NCBI RefSeq assembly: GCF_014712225.1
Contig: NZ_JACXBW010000011.1
Coordinates: forward strand, 1-64,000
DNA: 64,000 nucleotides
Reading direction: 5' to 3'
DNA from: Pseudarthrobacter sulfonivorans
GTDB taxonomy: Bacteria; Actinomycetota; Actinomycetes; Actinomycetales; Micrococcaceae
Shown one piece after another: positions 41,752 through 50,251 of the stretch. Both the position numbers and the translations under genes were made by a program. The notes beneath the pieces are model-generated. The model saw only the letters and a list, made by a program, of their open reading frames with translations. It searched no databases and was not told the origin of the DNA. Position 1 is the stretch's first letter, and the number at the start of each line of letters is the position of its first letter.

Positions 41752-42651
41752 ATGAGCGATAAGCAGAAGCAGACGGAACCGCCCGCAGACCCCCGCGGGA
41801 GCTACCATTCCGGCGGGTTCCCGAGGCAGGAGCAGGAGCAGCCTGGGCTTACGGCGCCCATGGATCCCAAGCCGGACCATGGCGAGCTCAGTTATGAGGG
41901 GCACGGCGCCCTCCAAGGCAAGGCAGCGCTCATAACGGGGGGAGACTCCGGGATTGGCAAGGCCGCGGCCATCGCCTTCGCACGCGAGGGTGCCGACGTC
42001 GCAATTTCCTACCTTCCGGAGGAGGAGGAAGACGCCCAGGACACTGCCGACTGGATCCGCAAGGCGGGCCAGCGGGCCCTCTTGCTGGCCGGCGACGGAC
42101 GGGAGGAGGACTTCAGCACCCGGATCGTGGAGGACACGGTGGCTGAGTTTGGCAGGCTCGATGTCGTGGTGCTGAACGCCGCCTACCAGAAGAACCGGGA
42201 CAGCTTCGAGTCCCTCCCCACGGAGGAATTCGACCGGGTGTTCAAGACCAATCTCTATTCCTTGATCTGGACGGCGCGGGCTGCGGTACCCCACCTGAAA
42301 GCCGGGGCCTCGATCATCACCACGGCCTCCATCCAGGCCTTCAACCCGTCCCCTGGGCTGATCGATTACGCCATGACCAAAGCCGCCCAGGTGGCATTCA
42401 CCAAGGCTCTGGCCCTGGAGTTGGGACCCAAGGGGATCCGCGTCAACGCCGTGGCACCGGGGCCCATCTGGACCCCGCTGATTCCGGCTACCGAGTGGCC
42501 GGACAAGCTGCCCACGTTCGGCCAGGATACTCCGCTTCAGCGGGCCGGCCAGCCGGCAGAGCTCGCAGCGGCCTATGTGCTGCTGGCATCTGAACAGGGG
42601 TCCTACATCTCCGGCGCGGTGCTGCCGGTCACCGGCGGCAAGGGGCTCTAA
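41752..42651 (+). CDS. SDR-family oxidoreductase, YghA-like
   Basis: This 299-residue NAD(P)-dependent reductase has a hydrophilic N-terminal extension of ~50 residues, the cofactor motif TGGDSGIG (62-69), NAAYQ, and the catalytic Ser193, Tyr206 and Lys210 (YAMTK). The extension with GSYHSGGFPRQEQ and MDPKPDHGE is typical of the YghA/YhdF group of general-stress SDRs. The ATG at 41752 follows AGAGGTGG. It lies among other likely stress genes and is followed after 43 bp by an acidic disordered protein gene. The substrate is unknown. Confidence 0.9.
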   Translation: MSDKQKQTEPPADPRGSYHSGGFPRQEQEQPGLTAPMDPKPDHGELSYEGHGALQGKAALITGGDSGIGKAAAIAFAREGADVAISYLPEEEEDAQDTADWIRKAGQRALLLAGDGREEDFSTRIVEDTVAEFGRLDVVVLNAAYQKNRDSFESLPTEEFDRVFKTNLYSLIWTARAAVPHLKAGASIITTASIQAFNPSPGLIDYAMTKAAQVAFTKALALELGPKGIRVNAVAPGPIWTPLIPATEWPDKLPTFGQDTPLQRAGQPAELAAAYVLLASEQGSYISGAVLPVTGGKGL

Positions 42652-42694
42652 TACTTGCCCGTCAGATTCATCCACATCCACAACAGGAGGAACC

Positions 42695-43207
42695 ATGAGT
42701 CAGGAAAACCAGCGCACGGAACCGGAAGAGGAAGTGGGCGGATACGGCTCGCCAACCGCAGAGCAGGAGATGGGCGGAGCTGACAACAAGCAGTTCGCGC
42801 AGCCCCGGGACGAAGAGGACTTCGACGCCGCCGGCCTGAACCAGGACAGCCCCGACGGCGAAACCTTCGCCACGGGCACGCCCAACCTCAGCCACTTCGA
42901 CGAGGAGGACAAGGACAGTGCCGGCGAGCCCGGAGCCGGCAGGTTCGGCGGCACGGACGAGCAGCACCATGCCGAAGCCGACTCGAACGATCCCGGCTTC
43001 GAACCGGGTGAGCCGCCCGTGCCGCGGGACGCGGCCGTACCGTCCGCGGAGGCCGAAATTGACGAGTCAAACGCGGATTCACAGGGCTCAGAGCCGTTCT
43101 CGTCAGAGGCGGAAGAGGACGCTGCCGGACTGCCGGACGGCAGCGGCAATGACCTGCCCAAGGAAAAGTCCCCGAACGACGAAGACGAAAGTTTCGACGC
43201 CGGCTGA
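42695..43207 (+). CDS. Highly acidic disordered protein
   Basis: This 170-residue protein is dominated by Glu, Asp, Ser, Gly and Pro, with no hydrophobic core and no membrane segment. A perfect AGGAGG stands six bases before the ATG at 42695, so it is almost certainly translated. It follows the SDR gene on the same strand and ends before a strong hairpin terminator. Its features are those of intrinsically disordered stress or desiccation proteins. I do not recognise a family. Confidence 0.7.
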   Translation: MSQENQRTEPEEEVGGYGSPTAEQEMGGADNKQFAQPRDEEDFDAAGLNQDSPDGETFATGTPNLSHFDEEDKDSAGEPGAGRFGGTDEQHHAEADSNDPGFEPGEPPVPRDAAVPSAEAEIDESNADSQGSEPFSSEAEEDAAGLPDGSGNDLPKEKSPNDEDESFDAG

Positions 43208-43249
43208 CCCGTCGTGCCGCCAGGTTCCGCCCCGGCACCGGTAATGCAG

Positions 43250-43288
43250 CAAGAGAGCCGCCCGGCTTCATGCCGGGCGGCTCTCTTG
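43250..43288 (+). terminator. Strong hairpin terminator
   Basis: A perfect 17-bp stem (43250-43266 and 43272-43288) with loop ttcat ends the SDR/acidic-protein unit. Only short T-runs are present. It could act on both strands. Confidence 0.85.
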
Positions 43289-43414
43289 TGCCCCCTGCCC
43301 CGTCTACGATGCCGCATATTGGTGCCGCAGAACCGCACCCGGGAAACCAACTCCGGACGTATCCTAGTAACAGGTTTTGCAGTGGGCCGCGCGTATCGAT
43401 CCTAGGCGTGGAAC

Positions 43415-44230
43415 ATGGCCGCGGAGACTCCAAGGGTGCCGGGTTGGGAATCCCTTCCCGACCCCCAGGATGTGGTGTTCGAGAGCACGGATGTTGAGGA
43501 CTTCCTTGCTTCGGTCACCGGCGAGTTCATGCGCAGCCTGGACGGCGATGCCCGCTCAATCAGTTGGGCTGTCACGTTCTTCCGTCCCGGGGCGGCCCGG
43601 ACAGCCGCCGCCGGCAGCGCCGCGGCCAGGGCCGCAGACGAAGAACAGTGTTCGTTCGCCGACGGACCCGTGCTGGAATCCCTGCGCACCGGAGATTTTG
43701 TTCACCTGGCAGATACGGCCCGCGACCGCCGGTGGCCAGGCTACGCCAACGCTGCCGCAGGCCACGGGGTCAGATCGCTGCTGTCCATCCCGATTGTGTC
43801 TGCGGCAGGATGGCATGCGGCCCTAAGCCTTTATGCCGCCACACCCCATACCTTCAGCAGCGAAGACATCGTCCTGGCCCGCCGGTATGCGCGGCAGGTC
43901 GCGAGGTCCCTGCGCTTGGTGGTGCGGGTGGCCGCGCGGGCCGAAGTCGCTGCGCAACTGGCAGTAGCCCAGAGCTCCGCAGTCCTGATGGACCTGGCCG
44001 TCGGCATCCTCATGTCCGACTACGGGCTCGGCCATGAAGCGGCTGTGCAGTACCTCCGGACCGTCGCAAGGCACACCAGCCAAGGGCTGCGCCAGACGGC
44101 CCTGAATATCGTGGCGGCCTCACGCCCCGAAACGGCGGTACCCCGCCAGGACAACGCTGACTTCGGCCTTATCGCGGTCGAAACACCGGCGCTGGACGAA
44201 GGACCCTACAAAACAGGGAGTACGGCATGA
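43415..44230 (+). CDS. GAF and ANTAR domain-containing regulator
   Basis: This 271-residue regulator has an N-terminal GAF sensor domain (~25-170) and a C-terminal ANTAR RNA-binding domain (~180-245) with QSSAVLMDLAVGILMSDYGLGHEAAVQYLRTVARHTSQGLRQTA read in segments. ANTAR proteins bind paired hairpins in leader RNAs and prevent termination. It overlaps the next gene by 4 nt (ATGA), an SGNH hydrolase. Its RNA target is unknown. The ribosome binding site at the ATG is weak, so a slightly later start cannot be excluded. Confidence 0.85.
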   Translation: MAAETPRVPGWESLPDPQDVVFESTDVEDFLASVTGEFMRSLDGDARSISWAVTFFRPGAARTAAAGSAAARAADEEQCSFADGPVLESLRTGDFVHLADTARDRRWPGYANAAAGHGVRSLLSIPIVSAAGWHAALSLYAATPHTFSSEDIVLARRYARQVARSLRLVVRVAARAEVAAQLAVAQSSAVLMDLAVGILMSDYGLGHEAAVQYLRTVARHTSQGLRQTALNIVAASRPETAVPRQDNADFGLIAVETPALDEGPYKTGSTA

Positions 44231-45090
44231 ACGCCTGGAAGCAGGAGAAGGCAGCCACAAGCGCCCCCGCAGAGCCAGCACTTCACCCTTGGCGCCGGCT
44301 GGTGGCCCTGGGCGATTCCTTCACGGAGGGGATCGGTGACCCTGATCCCCGCAGCGACGGCGGCCTGCGCGGCTGGGCTGACCGTGTGGCCGAGGAGCTC
44401 AGTGCCAACCAGCCTGGTTTCGCCTACGCCAACCTCGCCGTCCGAGGGCTGCTGGTGCAGCAGATCCTTGACCAGCAGCTTGGGCCGGCACTGGCACTGA
44501 AGCCCGACCTCGTGACGCTCTCCGCAGGCGGCAACGACATTGTTTTCCGGCGCAGCGATCCGGACCGGCTGGCAGAAAAGATCGACGCAGGGGTGGACCA
44601 GTTGACCCGGTCCGGCGCCACCGTGGTCATGTTCGCCGGGCCGGACTGGGGTGCCACTCCGGTCTTCAGCCAGATCCGTGGCAAAGTGGCCATCCTCAAT
44701 GAGAACCTGCACACCGTGGCCGCCCATCACGACGCGGTGATGGTTGACCTGTGGTTCCTGCGCGAACTCTCAAGCCCCGGCATGTGGGATCGTGACCGGC
44801 TGCACTTCTCACCCCTCGGGCACCACACCATCGCCACGGCAGTCTTGACGGCCCTCGGCGTCCCGCACACGCTGGTGCCCCTGGTACCCAAGCCGCCGCT
44901 GCCGCGTAACTGGAAGGCGGCCAGGTCCGAGGATCTGATCTGGGCCCGGGAATATCTGGTCCCCTGGGTGATCAGACAGCTGAGGCACCCGGCTGTGGAG
45001 GCGCTGACCGCCAAGCGGCCCGAGCCCGGGCCCGTCTTTGGCTTTGGAAGCTCACCCGGGCCCTTGGTCGGGGGCAGCCACGCCGCCTGA
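44227..45090 (+). CDS. SGNH/GDSL-family hydrolase
   Basis: This 287-residue esterase/lipase-like enzyme has block I GDSFTEG with the nucleophile Ser, block III GGNDI, and block V DRLHFSPLGH with the catalytic Asp-x-x-His. There is no signal peptide, so it is cytoplasmic. The substrate is unknown. It is translationally coupled to the GAF-ANTAR gene. Its TGA stop abuts the TCA of the convergent permease stop with no base between them. Confidence 0.9.
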   Translation: MNAWKQEKAATSAPAEPALHPWRRLVALGDSFTEGIGDPDPRSDGGLRGWADRVAEELSANQPGFAYANLAVRGLLVQQILDQQLGPALALKPDLVTLSAGGNDIVFRRSDPDRLAEKIDAGVDQLTRSGATVVMFAGPDWGATPVFSQIRGKVAILNENLHTVAAHHDAVMVDLWFLRELSSPGMWDRDRLHFSPLGHHTIATAVLTALGVPHTLVPLVPKPPLPRNWKAARSEDLIWAREYLVPWVIRQLRHPAVEALTAKRPEPGPVFGFGSSPGPLVGGSHAA

Positions 45091-46443
45091 TCAGCGTTTC
45101 TTCGGTCCACGTTTCGTTGCAGCGTTGAGGGCGGCCTTTGCCGCCGGCGGAAGGCCCGCCTGCTCGGTTTCCGGTTCTGCCACCGTGCCCCGGGCCCTCG
45201 CAATGGCCTTCATGCCGTGGTAGATCACCAGGGCGGCGGCAGAGCCCAGCGCAATGCCGGTGAAGGTCAGCTCCCCGATGGTCCAGGTGTAGTCCGCGAT
45301 GCCGATGATCAGGGCGACGGCGGCGGTGGTCAGGTTCACGGGGTTGGCGAAGTTCACCTTGTTCTGTACCCAGATCTTCACGCCGAGAATGCCGATCATG
45401 CCGTACAGCATGGTGGCCGCACCGCCGAGCACGCCCTGCGGGACCGTGGCAATCAGTTCGCCGAACTTCGGTGAGAAGCTCAGCACGATGGCGAAGGTCC
45501 CGGCAACCCAGTAGGCCGCCGTCGAGTACACCTTGGTGGCCGCCATGACGCCGATGTTTTCCGCGTAGGTGGTGGTGCCGGAACCGCCGCCTGCGCCGGC
45601 GAGCACCGTGGCGATGCCGTCGGCCAGCAGCGCACGCCCGGAGACGTCGTCGAGGTTCTGGCCGGTCATGGCCGCCACTGACTTCACGTGCCCGATGTTC
45701 TCAGCCACGAGGACCAGGACCACCGGAACAAAGAGACCAAGCACGCCGACATGGAATTCCGGTGTCTGGAAGTGGGGGAAGCCGATCCATGCGGCGGCGT
45801 CCATTTTGTCGTAGCTCACTTCGCCGCGCAGCATGGCCACCAGGTAACCCACCACCACGCCCACCAGGATGCTCAGCCGGCCGATGATCCCGCGGAACAG
45901 GACGCTGACCAGGATGATGGTGGTCAAGGTGACCACTGCGGTGACGGGGGCCGCGGCGAAGTTCATCTTCGCCGCGGGGGCCAGGTTCAGGCCGATCAGG
46001 GCCACGATCGCGCCGGTGACGATCGGCGGCATCAGCCGGTTGATCCAGCCTGCACCGAATTTCTGGACGATCGCACCGATCAGGGCCAGCGCGACGCCGG
46101 CGAGCAGCACCCCGCCCAGCGCACCGGGGATGCCGAACTGCTGCTGGGACGCCATGATGGGCGCGATGAAGGCGAAGCTGGAGCCGAGGTAGCTGGGCAC
46201 CCGGCCCTTGGTGATGACCAGGAACAGCAGGGTGCCGATGCCGGAAAAGAACAGCGTGGTGGCCGGCGGCATCCCGGTGATGATGGGGACCAGGAACGTG
46301 GCACCGAACATGGCCACGACATGCTGCATGCCGACGCCAATGGTCAGTGGCCAGGCCAGCCGCTCGTCCGGAGCAACCACGTGGCCGGGCTTGATCGACC
46401 TGCCGGTGCCGTGCAGCTTCCATTTCATTCCGAGCATGCTCAT
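45091..46443 (-). CDS. Uracil/xanthine permease, NCS2 family (UraA-like)
   Basis: This 450-residue nucleobase/proton symporter has the UraA-type 7+7 fold with about 14 helices. It has LAWPLTIGVGMQHVVAMFGATFLVPI near the start, the substrate Glu in AENIGHVKSV, and GGGSGTTTYAENIGVMAATKVYS, the signature of the uracil branch. The start is taken as the ATG at 46443. It is divergent from a RutE-like gene, which supports uracil rather than xanthine as substrate. Confidence 0.9.
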   Translation of the reverse strand: MSMLGMKWKLHGTGRSIKPGHVVAPDERLAWPLTIGVGMQHVVAMFGATFLVPIITGMPPATTLFFSGIGTLLFLVITKGRVPSYLGSSFAFIAPIMASQQQFGIPGALGGVLLAGVALALIGAIVQKFGAGWINRLMPPIVTGAIVALIGLNLAPAAKMNFAAAPVTAVVTLTTIILVSVLFRGIIGRLSILVGVVVGYLVAMLRGEVSYDKMDAAAWIGFPHFQTPEFHVGVLGLFVPVVLVLVAENIGHVKSVAAMTGQNLDDVSGRALLADGIATVLAGAGGGSGTTTYAENIGVMAATKVYSTAAYWVAGTFAIVLSFSPKFGELIATVPQGVLGGAATMLYGMIGILGVKIWVQNKVNFANPVNLTTAAVALIIGIADYTWTIGELTFTGIALGSAAALVIYHGMKAIARARGTVAEPETEQAGLPPAAKAALNAATKRGPKKR

Positions 46444-46570
46444 GGTCGGGGGCCTTTCAAGGGGGTTGCCGCTGGGGCTGAATCTTCCGGTGCAAGAATA
46501 CCGCGCCACCCCGCCTGCCGCGCGGCTGTGCCGGACGTCACGAGCCGTCACGGGAAGAAGACAGCAACGC

Positions 46571-46584
46571 TTGAAGTTGCAACT
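46571..46584 (+). promoter_or_regulatory. Palindrome in the rutE-like promoter region
   Basis: AGTTGCAACT (46575-46584) is a perfect 10-bp palindrome of the kind MarR-family proteins bind. It overlaps TTGAAG (46571-46576), a possible -35 about 70 bp upstream of the RutE-like start. No MarR gene is in the window. Confidence 0.35.
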
Positions 46585-46643
46585 ATGGAAAGCAGACCGC
46601 CGGCACATCATCCCGATGAGCGGGCCCAGCGAAAGGTACGCAT

Positions 46644-47249
46644 ATGACTATTGCCCACGAAGAAGCAGTCATCGACTCGGCCGCCGTCGACGCCATCTTT
46701 GCCGAAGCCCGCACCGCCAATTCCTTCACCGGCGAAGTGACTGAGGACCAGGCCCGCGCCATCTACGAGCTCACCAAGTTTGGCCCCACGGCTTTCAACT
46801 CGCAGCCCCTGCGCGTCACTTACGTGCGTTCGGACGAGGCCCGCGCCAAGCTTGTTGACGCCCTGTCCAACGGGAACAAGGCCAAGACCGCCTCCGCTCC
46901 GCTGGTTGCCGTCCTCAGCTACGACACCGCCTGGGCTGAGCAGTGGGACACCTTCCTGCCCGAGTACAACGCACCGAAGGCCATGTACGACGCAGCCCCG
47001 GACCTGGCTGCAGCCACCGGCAACAACAACGCGCACCTGCAGGCCGGCTACTTCATCCTTGCCGTCCGGTCCCTCGGCCTCGCCGCCGGCCCGATGACCG
47101 GTGCCGACTTCAGCGCCATCGACGCCCAGCTCTTCCCGGCCGGCGAGCAGAAGAGCTTCCTGGTGGTCAACATCGGCCAGCCCGGTGAAGGCGCCTGGGG
47201 TGCCGCCAAGCCCAAGTTCACCTACGAGGACGTCGTCCGCACCGTCTGA
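46644..47249 (+). CDS. Nitroreductase-family protein, RutE-like malonic semialdehyde reductase
   Basis: This 201-residue flavin-dependent reductase is of the nitroreductase fold. ELTKFGPTAFNSQPLRVTYVRS and the C-terminal KPKFTYEDVV match the RutE/HadB group, which reduces malonic semialdehyde to 3-hydroxypropionate in the Rut pyrimidine-degradation pathway. The other rut genes are absent from this window. Its divergent neighbour is a uracil-type permease, so a link to pyrimidine use or detoxification is plausible. The ATG is preceded by GAAAGG. Confidence 0.87.
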   Translation: MTIAHEEAVIDSAAVDAIFAEARTANSFTGEVTEDQARAIYELTKFGPTAFNSQPLRVTYVRSDEARAKLVDALSNGNKAKTASAPLVAVLSYDTAWAEQWDTFLPEYNAPKAMYDAAPDLAAATGNNNAHLQAGYFILAVRSLGLAAGPMTGADFSAIDAQLFPAGEQKSFLVVNIGQPGEGAWGAAKPKFTYEDVVRTV

Positions 47250-47262
47250 CCCAACAACCTCA

Positions 47263-47364
47263 GACGCTCTCTCACTTAATGCGGCTTTGACACCGACGCT
47301 CTCTCACTTTCTTCAGGAAAGTGAGAGAGCGTCGGTGTTTTAAGCGCATTAAGTGAGAGAGCGT
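47263..47364. repeat. Intergenic 32-bp-period repeat cluster, copy 3: two nested perfect hairpins
   Basis: Four copies of the ACGCTCTCTCACTT repeat form a symmetric block between convergent genes. The inner pair makes a perfect 21-bp stem (47291-47311 and 47317-47337) with loop ttcag, followed by TTTT. The outer pair makes a perfect 20-bp stem (47264-47283 and 47345-47364). Copies in each arm are about 32 bp apart. It probably works as a bidirectional terminator for the rutE-like and pgm genes. Confidence 0.92.
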
Positions 47365-47381
47365 TGATTGTGCGGGGGTGG

Positions 47382-49040
47382 TTAGGCGATGACGCCGTCC
47401 ACCAGAGCCTTGGCTTCCGCCTGCACCTGCTTGAGGTGCTCCTCGCCCTTGAAGGACTCGGCGTAGATCTTGTAGACATCCTCGGTGCCGGACGGGCGCG
47501 CGGCGAACCAGGCGTTCTCCGTGACGACCTTGAGGCCGCCGATGGACGCGCCGTTGCCGGGTGCCTCGGTCAGCTTGGCGGTGATGGTCTCGCCTGCCAG
47601 TTCCGTTGCGGTGACGTCCGACGGCGAGAGCTTGCCGAGTGCCGCCTTCTGCTCCCGCGTGGCTGCTGCATCAATGCGTGCGTAGACGGGGGCGCCGAAC
47701 TGGTCGGTCAGGCCCTTGTACAGCTGCGAGGGGGACTTGCCCGTGACGGCGGTGATCTCCGAGGCCAGGAGCGCCAGCAGGATGCCGTCCTTATCGGTGG
47801 TCCAGACGCTGCCGTCCAGCTTGTTGAAGGATGCACCGGCCGATTCTTCGCCGCCGAACGCGCCTTCGCCGGACAGCAGGCCCGGCACAAACCACTTGAA
47901 GCCCACGGGAACCTCTACCAGCTTGCGGCCCAGGCTCTCCGCCACACGGTCGATGATCGAGGACGAGACCAGGGTCTTGCCCACCACCGAGTTCGGGTTC
48001 CAGCCGCCGCGGTTGCGGTAGAGGTAATCGATGGCGACGGCGAGATAGTGGTTCGGGTTCATCAGGCCACCGTCCGGGGTGACGATGCCGTGGCGGTCGG
48101 CATCGGCGTCATTCCCGGTAGCGACGTCGAACGCGGCGGAACTGCCGCCGTCGGACATGCGCTTGATGAGTGAGGCCATCGCGGCGGGTGAGGAGCAGTC
48201 CATCCGGATCTTCTCGTCCCAGTCCAGGGTCATAAAGGCCCACTGCGGGTCCACGGTCGGGTTCACCACGGTGAGGTCCAGGTGGTGGCGCTCGCCGATC
48301 TCGCCCCAGTAGTCAACGGACGCGCCGCCCATGGGGTCGGCACCGATGCGGACGCCGGCTTCCCGGATGGCATCCAGGTTCAGGACCGCCGGGAGGTCGT
48401 CAACGTAGCTGCTGAGGAAATCGAACTTGCCGGTGCTGTCCGCCGCGAGGGCTTCGGCGACGGGGATGCGCTTGACGCCGCGGAGATCGTTCTCGAGCAG
48501 TTCGTTGGCGCGGTTGGCGATCCAGCCCGTCGCGTCGGAATCGGCAGGGCCGCCGTGCGGCGGGTTGTACTTGAAGCCGCCGTCGCCCGGCGGGTTGTGG
48601 CTGGGCGTGACCACAATGCCGTCCGCCTCGGGAGCGCCGGCCTGGCGGTTGTTGTTGTAGGTGAGGATGGCGTGGCTCAGGGCAGGTGTGGGGGTGTAGC
48701 CGTGGCGGGCGTCAACCAGCACGTTCACGCCGTTGGCGGCGAGCACTTCGAGGGCGGAATTCTGGGCGGGTTCGCTCAGTGCGTGGGTGTCCTTCGCCAG
48801 GAACAACGGGCCGGTGATGCCTTGGCCGGCGCGGTATTCCACGATGGCCTGCGTGATTGCCACGATGTGTTTTTCGTTGAACGACGCTTTGAGGCTGGAT
48901 CCCCGGTGCCCCGACGTGCCGAACGCTACGCGCTGGCCGGGATCACCCAGATCCGGCGATATGTCGTAGTACGCGTCGAGGAGCGCAGTGATGTCAACAA
49001 GGTCCTGGGGTTGGGCAACTGTGCCCGCGCGGCTAGCCAT
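47382..49040 (-). CDS. pgm: Phosphoglucomutase, alpha-D-glucose specific
   Basis: This 552-residue enzyme interconverts glucose-1-phosphate and glucose-6-phosphate. The phosphoserine loop FGTSGHRGS, the Mg site DADADRHGI, the sugar-binding [10 protein letters not shown] and the C-terminal phosphate-binding ARPSGTED are all in order. The length is close to the E. coli enzyme. I took the ATG at 49040 (MASRAGT). A longer in-frame start to 49088 exists but has no better ribosome binding site. Confidence 0.94.
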   Translation of the reverse strand: MASRAGTVAQPQDLVDITALLDAYYDISPDLGDPGQRVAFGTSGHRGSSLKASFNEKHIVAITQAIVEYRAGQGITGPLFLAKDTHALSEPAQNSALEVLAANGVNVLVDARHGYTPTPALSHAILTYNNNRQAGAPEADGIVVTPSHNPPGDGGFKYNPPHGGPADSDATGWIANRANELLENDLRGVKRIPVAEALAADSTGKFDFLSSYVDDLPAVLNLDAIREAGVRIGADPMGGASVDYWGEIGERHHLDLTVVNPTVDPQWAFMTLDWDEKIRMDCSSPAAMASLIKRMSDGGSSAAFDVATGNDADADRHGIVTPDGGLMNPNHYLAVAIDYLYRNRGGWNPNSVVGKTLVSSSIIDRVAESLGRKLVEVPVGFKWFVPGLLSGEGAFGGEESAGASFNKLDGSVWTTDKDGILLALLASEITAVTGKSPSQLYKGLTDQFGAPVYARIDAAATREQKAALGKLSPSDVTATELAGETITAKLTEAPGNGASIGGLKVVTENAWFAARPSGTEDVYKIYAESFKGEEHLKQVQAEAKALVDGVIA

Positions 49041-49133
49041 GGGACCAGCATGCCAGACCCGGGCGGACGGCAATACGCCCCGGTCCAAATTCCGGACCCT
49101 GTGACGCGGAATGTCATGAACAGGTGGTCAAAC

Positions 49134-49145
49134 CTGAGTACTCAG
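49134..49145. promoter_or_regulatory. 12-bp palindrome in the pgm/NERD divergent gap
   Basis: CTGAGTACTCAG is a perfect palindrome in the 237-bp divergent gap (49041-49277). It may be an operator for either gene. The binding protein is unknown. Confidence 0.4.
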
Positions 49146-49207
49146 CCCCAAAGTACCTATATACCGGCTCCCGCCGCCGCTGTTACGTTCGGAAAAGTCA
49201 GGAAGGA

Positions 49208-49267
49208 ATGCACGACGGCGGCAGCACCGCCGTCGTGCATGCGGCAGTAAGGCCGCCAGGAAAGTAA
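49208..49267 (+). CDS. Possible 19-residue leader peptide overlapping a perfect hairpin
   Basis: An ATG at 49208 with AGGAAGG just upstream opens a 19-codon frame (MHDGGSTAVVHAAVRPPGK) that ends with TAA at 49267, 10 bp before the NERD gene start. Its first half is a perfect 14-bp inverted repeat (49208-49221 and 49227-49240, loop cagca). The good ribosome binding site and the stop placed in the next gene's leader suggest a translated upstream ORF that could control the NERD gene. Its small size means chance is possible. Confidence 0.4.
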   Translation: MHDGGSTAVVHAAVRPPGK

Positions 49268-49277
49268 GGGACCGGTC

Positions 49278-50195
49278 ATGGGGGCAGGGGACGGCGCGGC
49301 CGAGCAGTCAAGGCTCGCAGCGGAGCGTGTGCGGCGGCTTAAACGCCAGCTGGACCAGGCCGAGCGGGCCACTAAATCCTGGGACGATGGCGCCGTCGGC
49401 GAGCGGATGGTTGCCGAGCATCTCAGCCTGCTCGTCACGTACGGCTGGTTCCTGCTCCACGACGTGCACTGGCCCGGCAGGCCCAGGGCCAACCTCGACC
49501 ACGTGCTGGTAGGTCCCGGCGGCGTGGTGGTGGTGGATGCGAAGAACTGGACAGGCGAGGTCCGCGTGTCCGCCGGGGTCCTGTGGCAGGGCCGGTTTGC
49601 CAGGACCCAGTCGGTGGAAGGGGCGTTGGCGCAGTGCGCCGCCGTCGCCTCGGTCCTGGCGCCGCCGCATCGCCGCCTGGTCCGCCCCTTGATCTGCCTC
49701 GCGGGCCAGCCGGACCTCTTCGCCATCACGAATGCCGACGTCGCCGTGGCAGGTGCCGAACGCGTTGTTGAGGCTGTCCTGGCCCTGCCTGCGGTGCTGG
49801 ACACGGCGACAGTGGTGGGCCTGTTCGCGGACCTCAGCCAGCAACTCACGCAGGAACCGGAAGCGGACAGTGCTGCCCTGAGGTCGTTGACCAGCAATCG
49901 TCCGGCGCCTTCGACGCGCCGGCCCGAAGTGCCTCGGCGGCCCGATGGCTCCCGGGAGCCCGAGGTTTCCCGTCGGCCGGATGTGTCCGTGCGGTCCGCG
50001 GCGGCGCCGGTGGTCCGGCGCGGTTCCCGGCCCGGCCCCCGGCAACTCCCGCCCGTCGCCAGCGCGGCGCGCAGCGGCTACGGACGGCGGAAAGCGAATG
50101 TCCAACAGCAGGCTGCCGCGGGGATGGGCCGGTTGCTCTGCCTCGTGGGCTTCGTGGTTTTCGCTGTGTACGTGCTGCCGTATCTGGGGCGATAG
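49278..50195 (+). CDS. Nuclease-related (NERD) domain protein with C-terminal membrane helix
   Basis: This 305-residue protein has an N-terminal coiled segment and a NERD domain (~35-190) with GERMVAEHL, LDHVLVGPGGVVVVDAKNW (Asp and the D-x-K nuclease-like motif) and WQGRF. A Pro/Arg-rich linker follows, and then a single membrane helix at the very C-terminus (LLCLVGFVVFAVYVLPYL). NERD proteins are thought to process nucleic acid or act in DNA handling, but roles are poorly known. A leader ORF and hairpin precede it. Confidence 0.83.
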   Translation: MGAGDGAAEQSRLAAERVRRLKRQLDQAERATKSWDDGAVGERMVAEHLSLLVTYGWFLLHDVHWPGRPRANLDHVLVGPGGVVVVDAKNWTGEVRVSAGVLWQGRFARTQSVEGALAQCAAVASVLAPPHRRLVRPLICLAGQPDLFAITNADVAVAGAERVVEAVLALPAVLDTATVVGLFADLSQQLTQEPEADSAALRSLTSNRPAPSTRRPEVPRRPDGSREPEVSRRPDVSVRSAAAPVVRRGSRPGPRQLPPVASAARSGYGRRKANVQQQAAAGMGRLLCLVGFVVFAVYVLPYLGR

Positions 50196-50251
50196 GCCCG
50201 CAGGGGGCGCGGCGGTAGGCTGGAAAGCGAAGACTTCGAACGGGGAAAACC

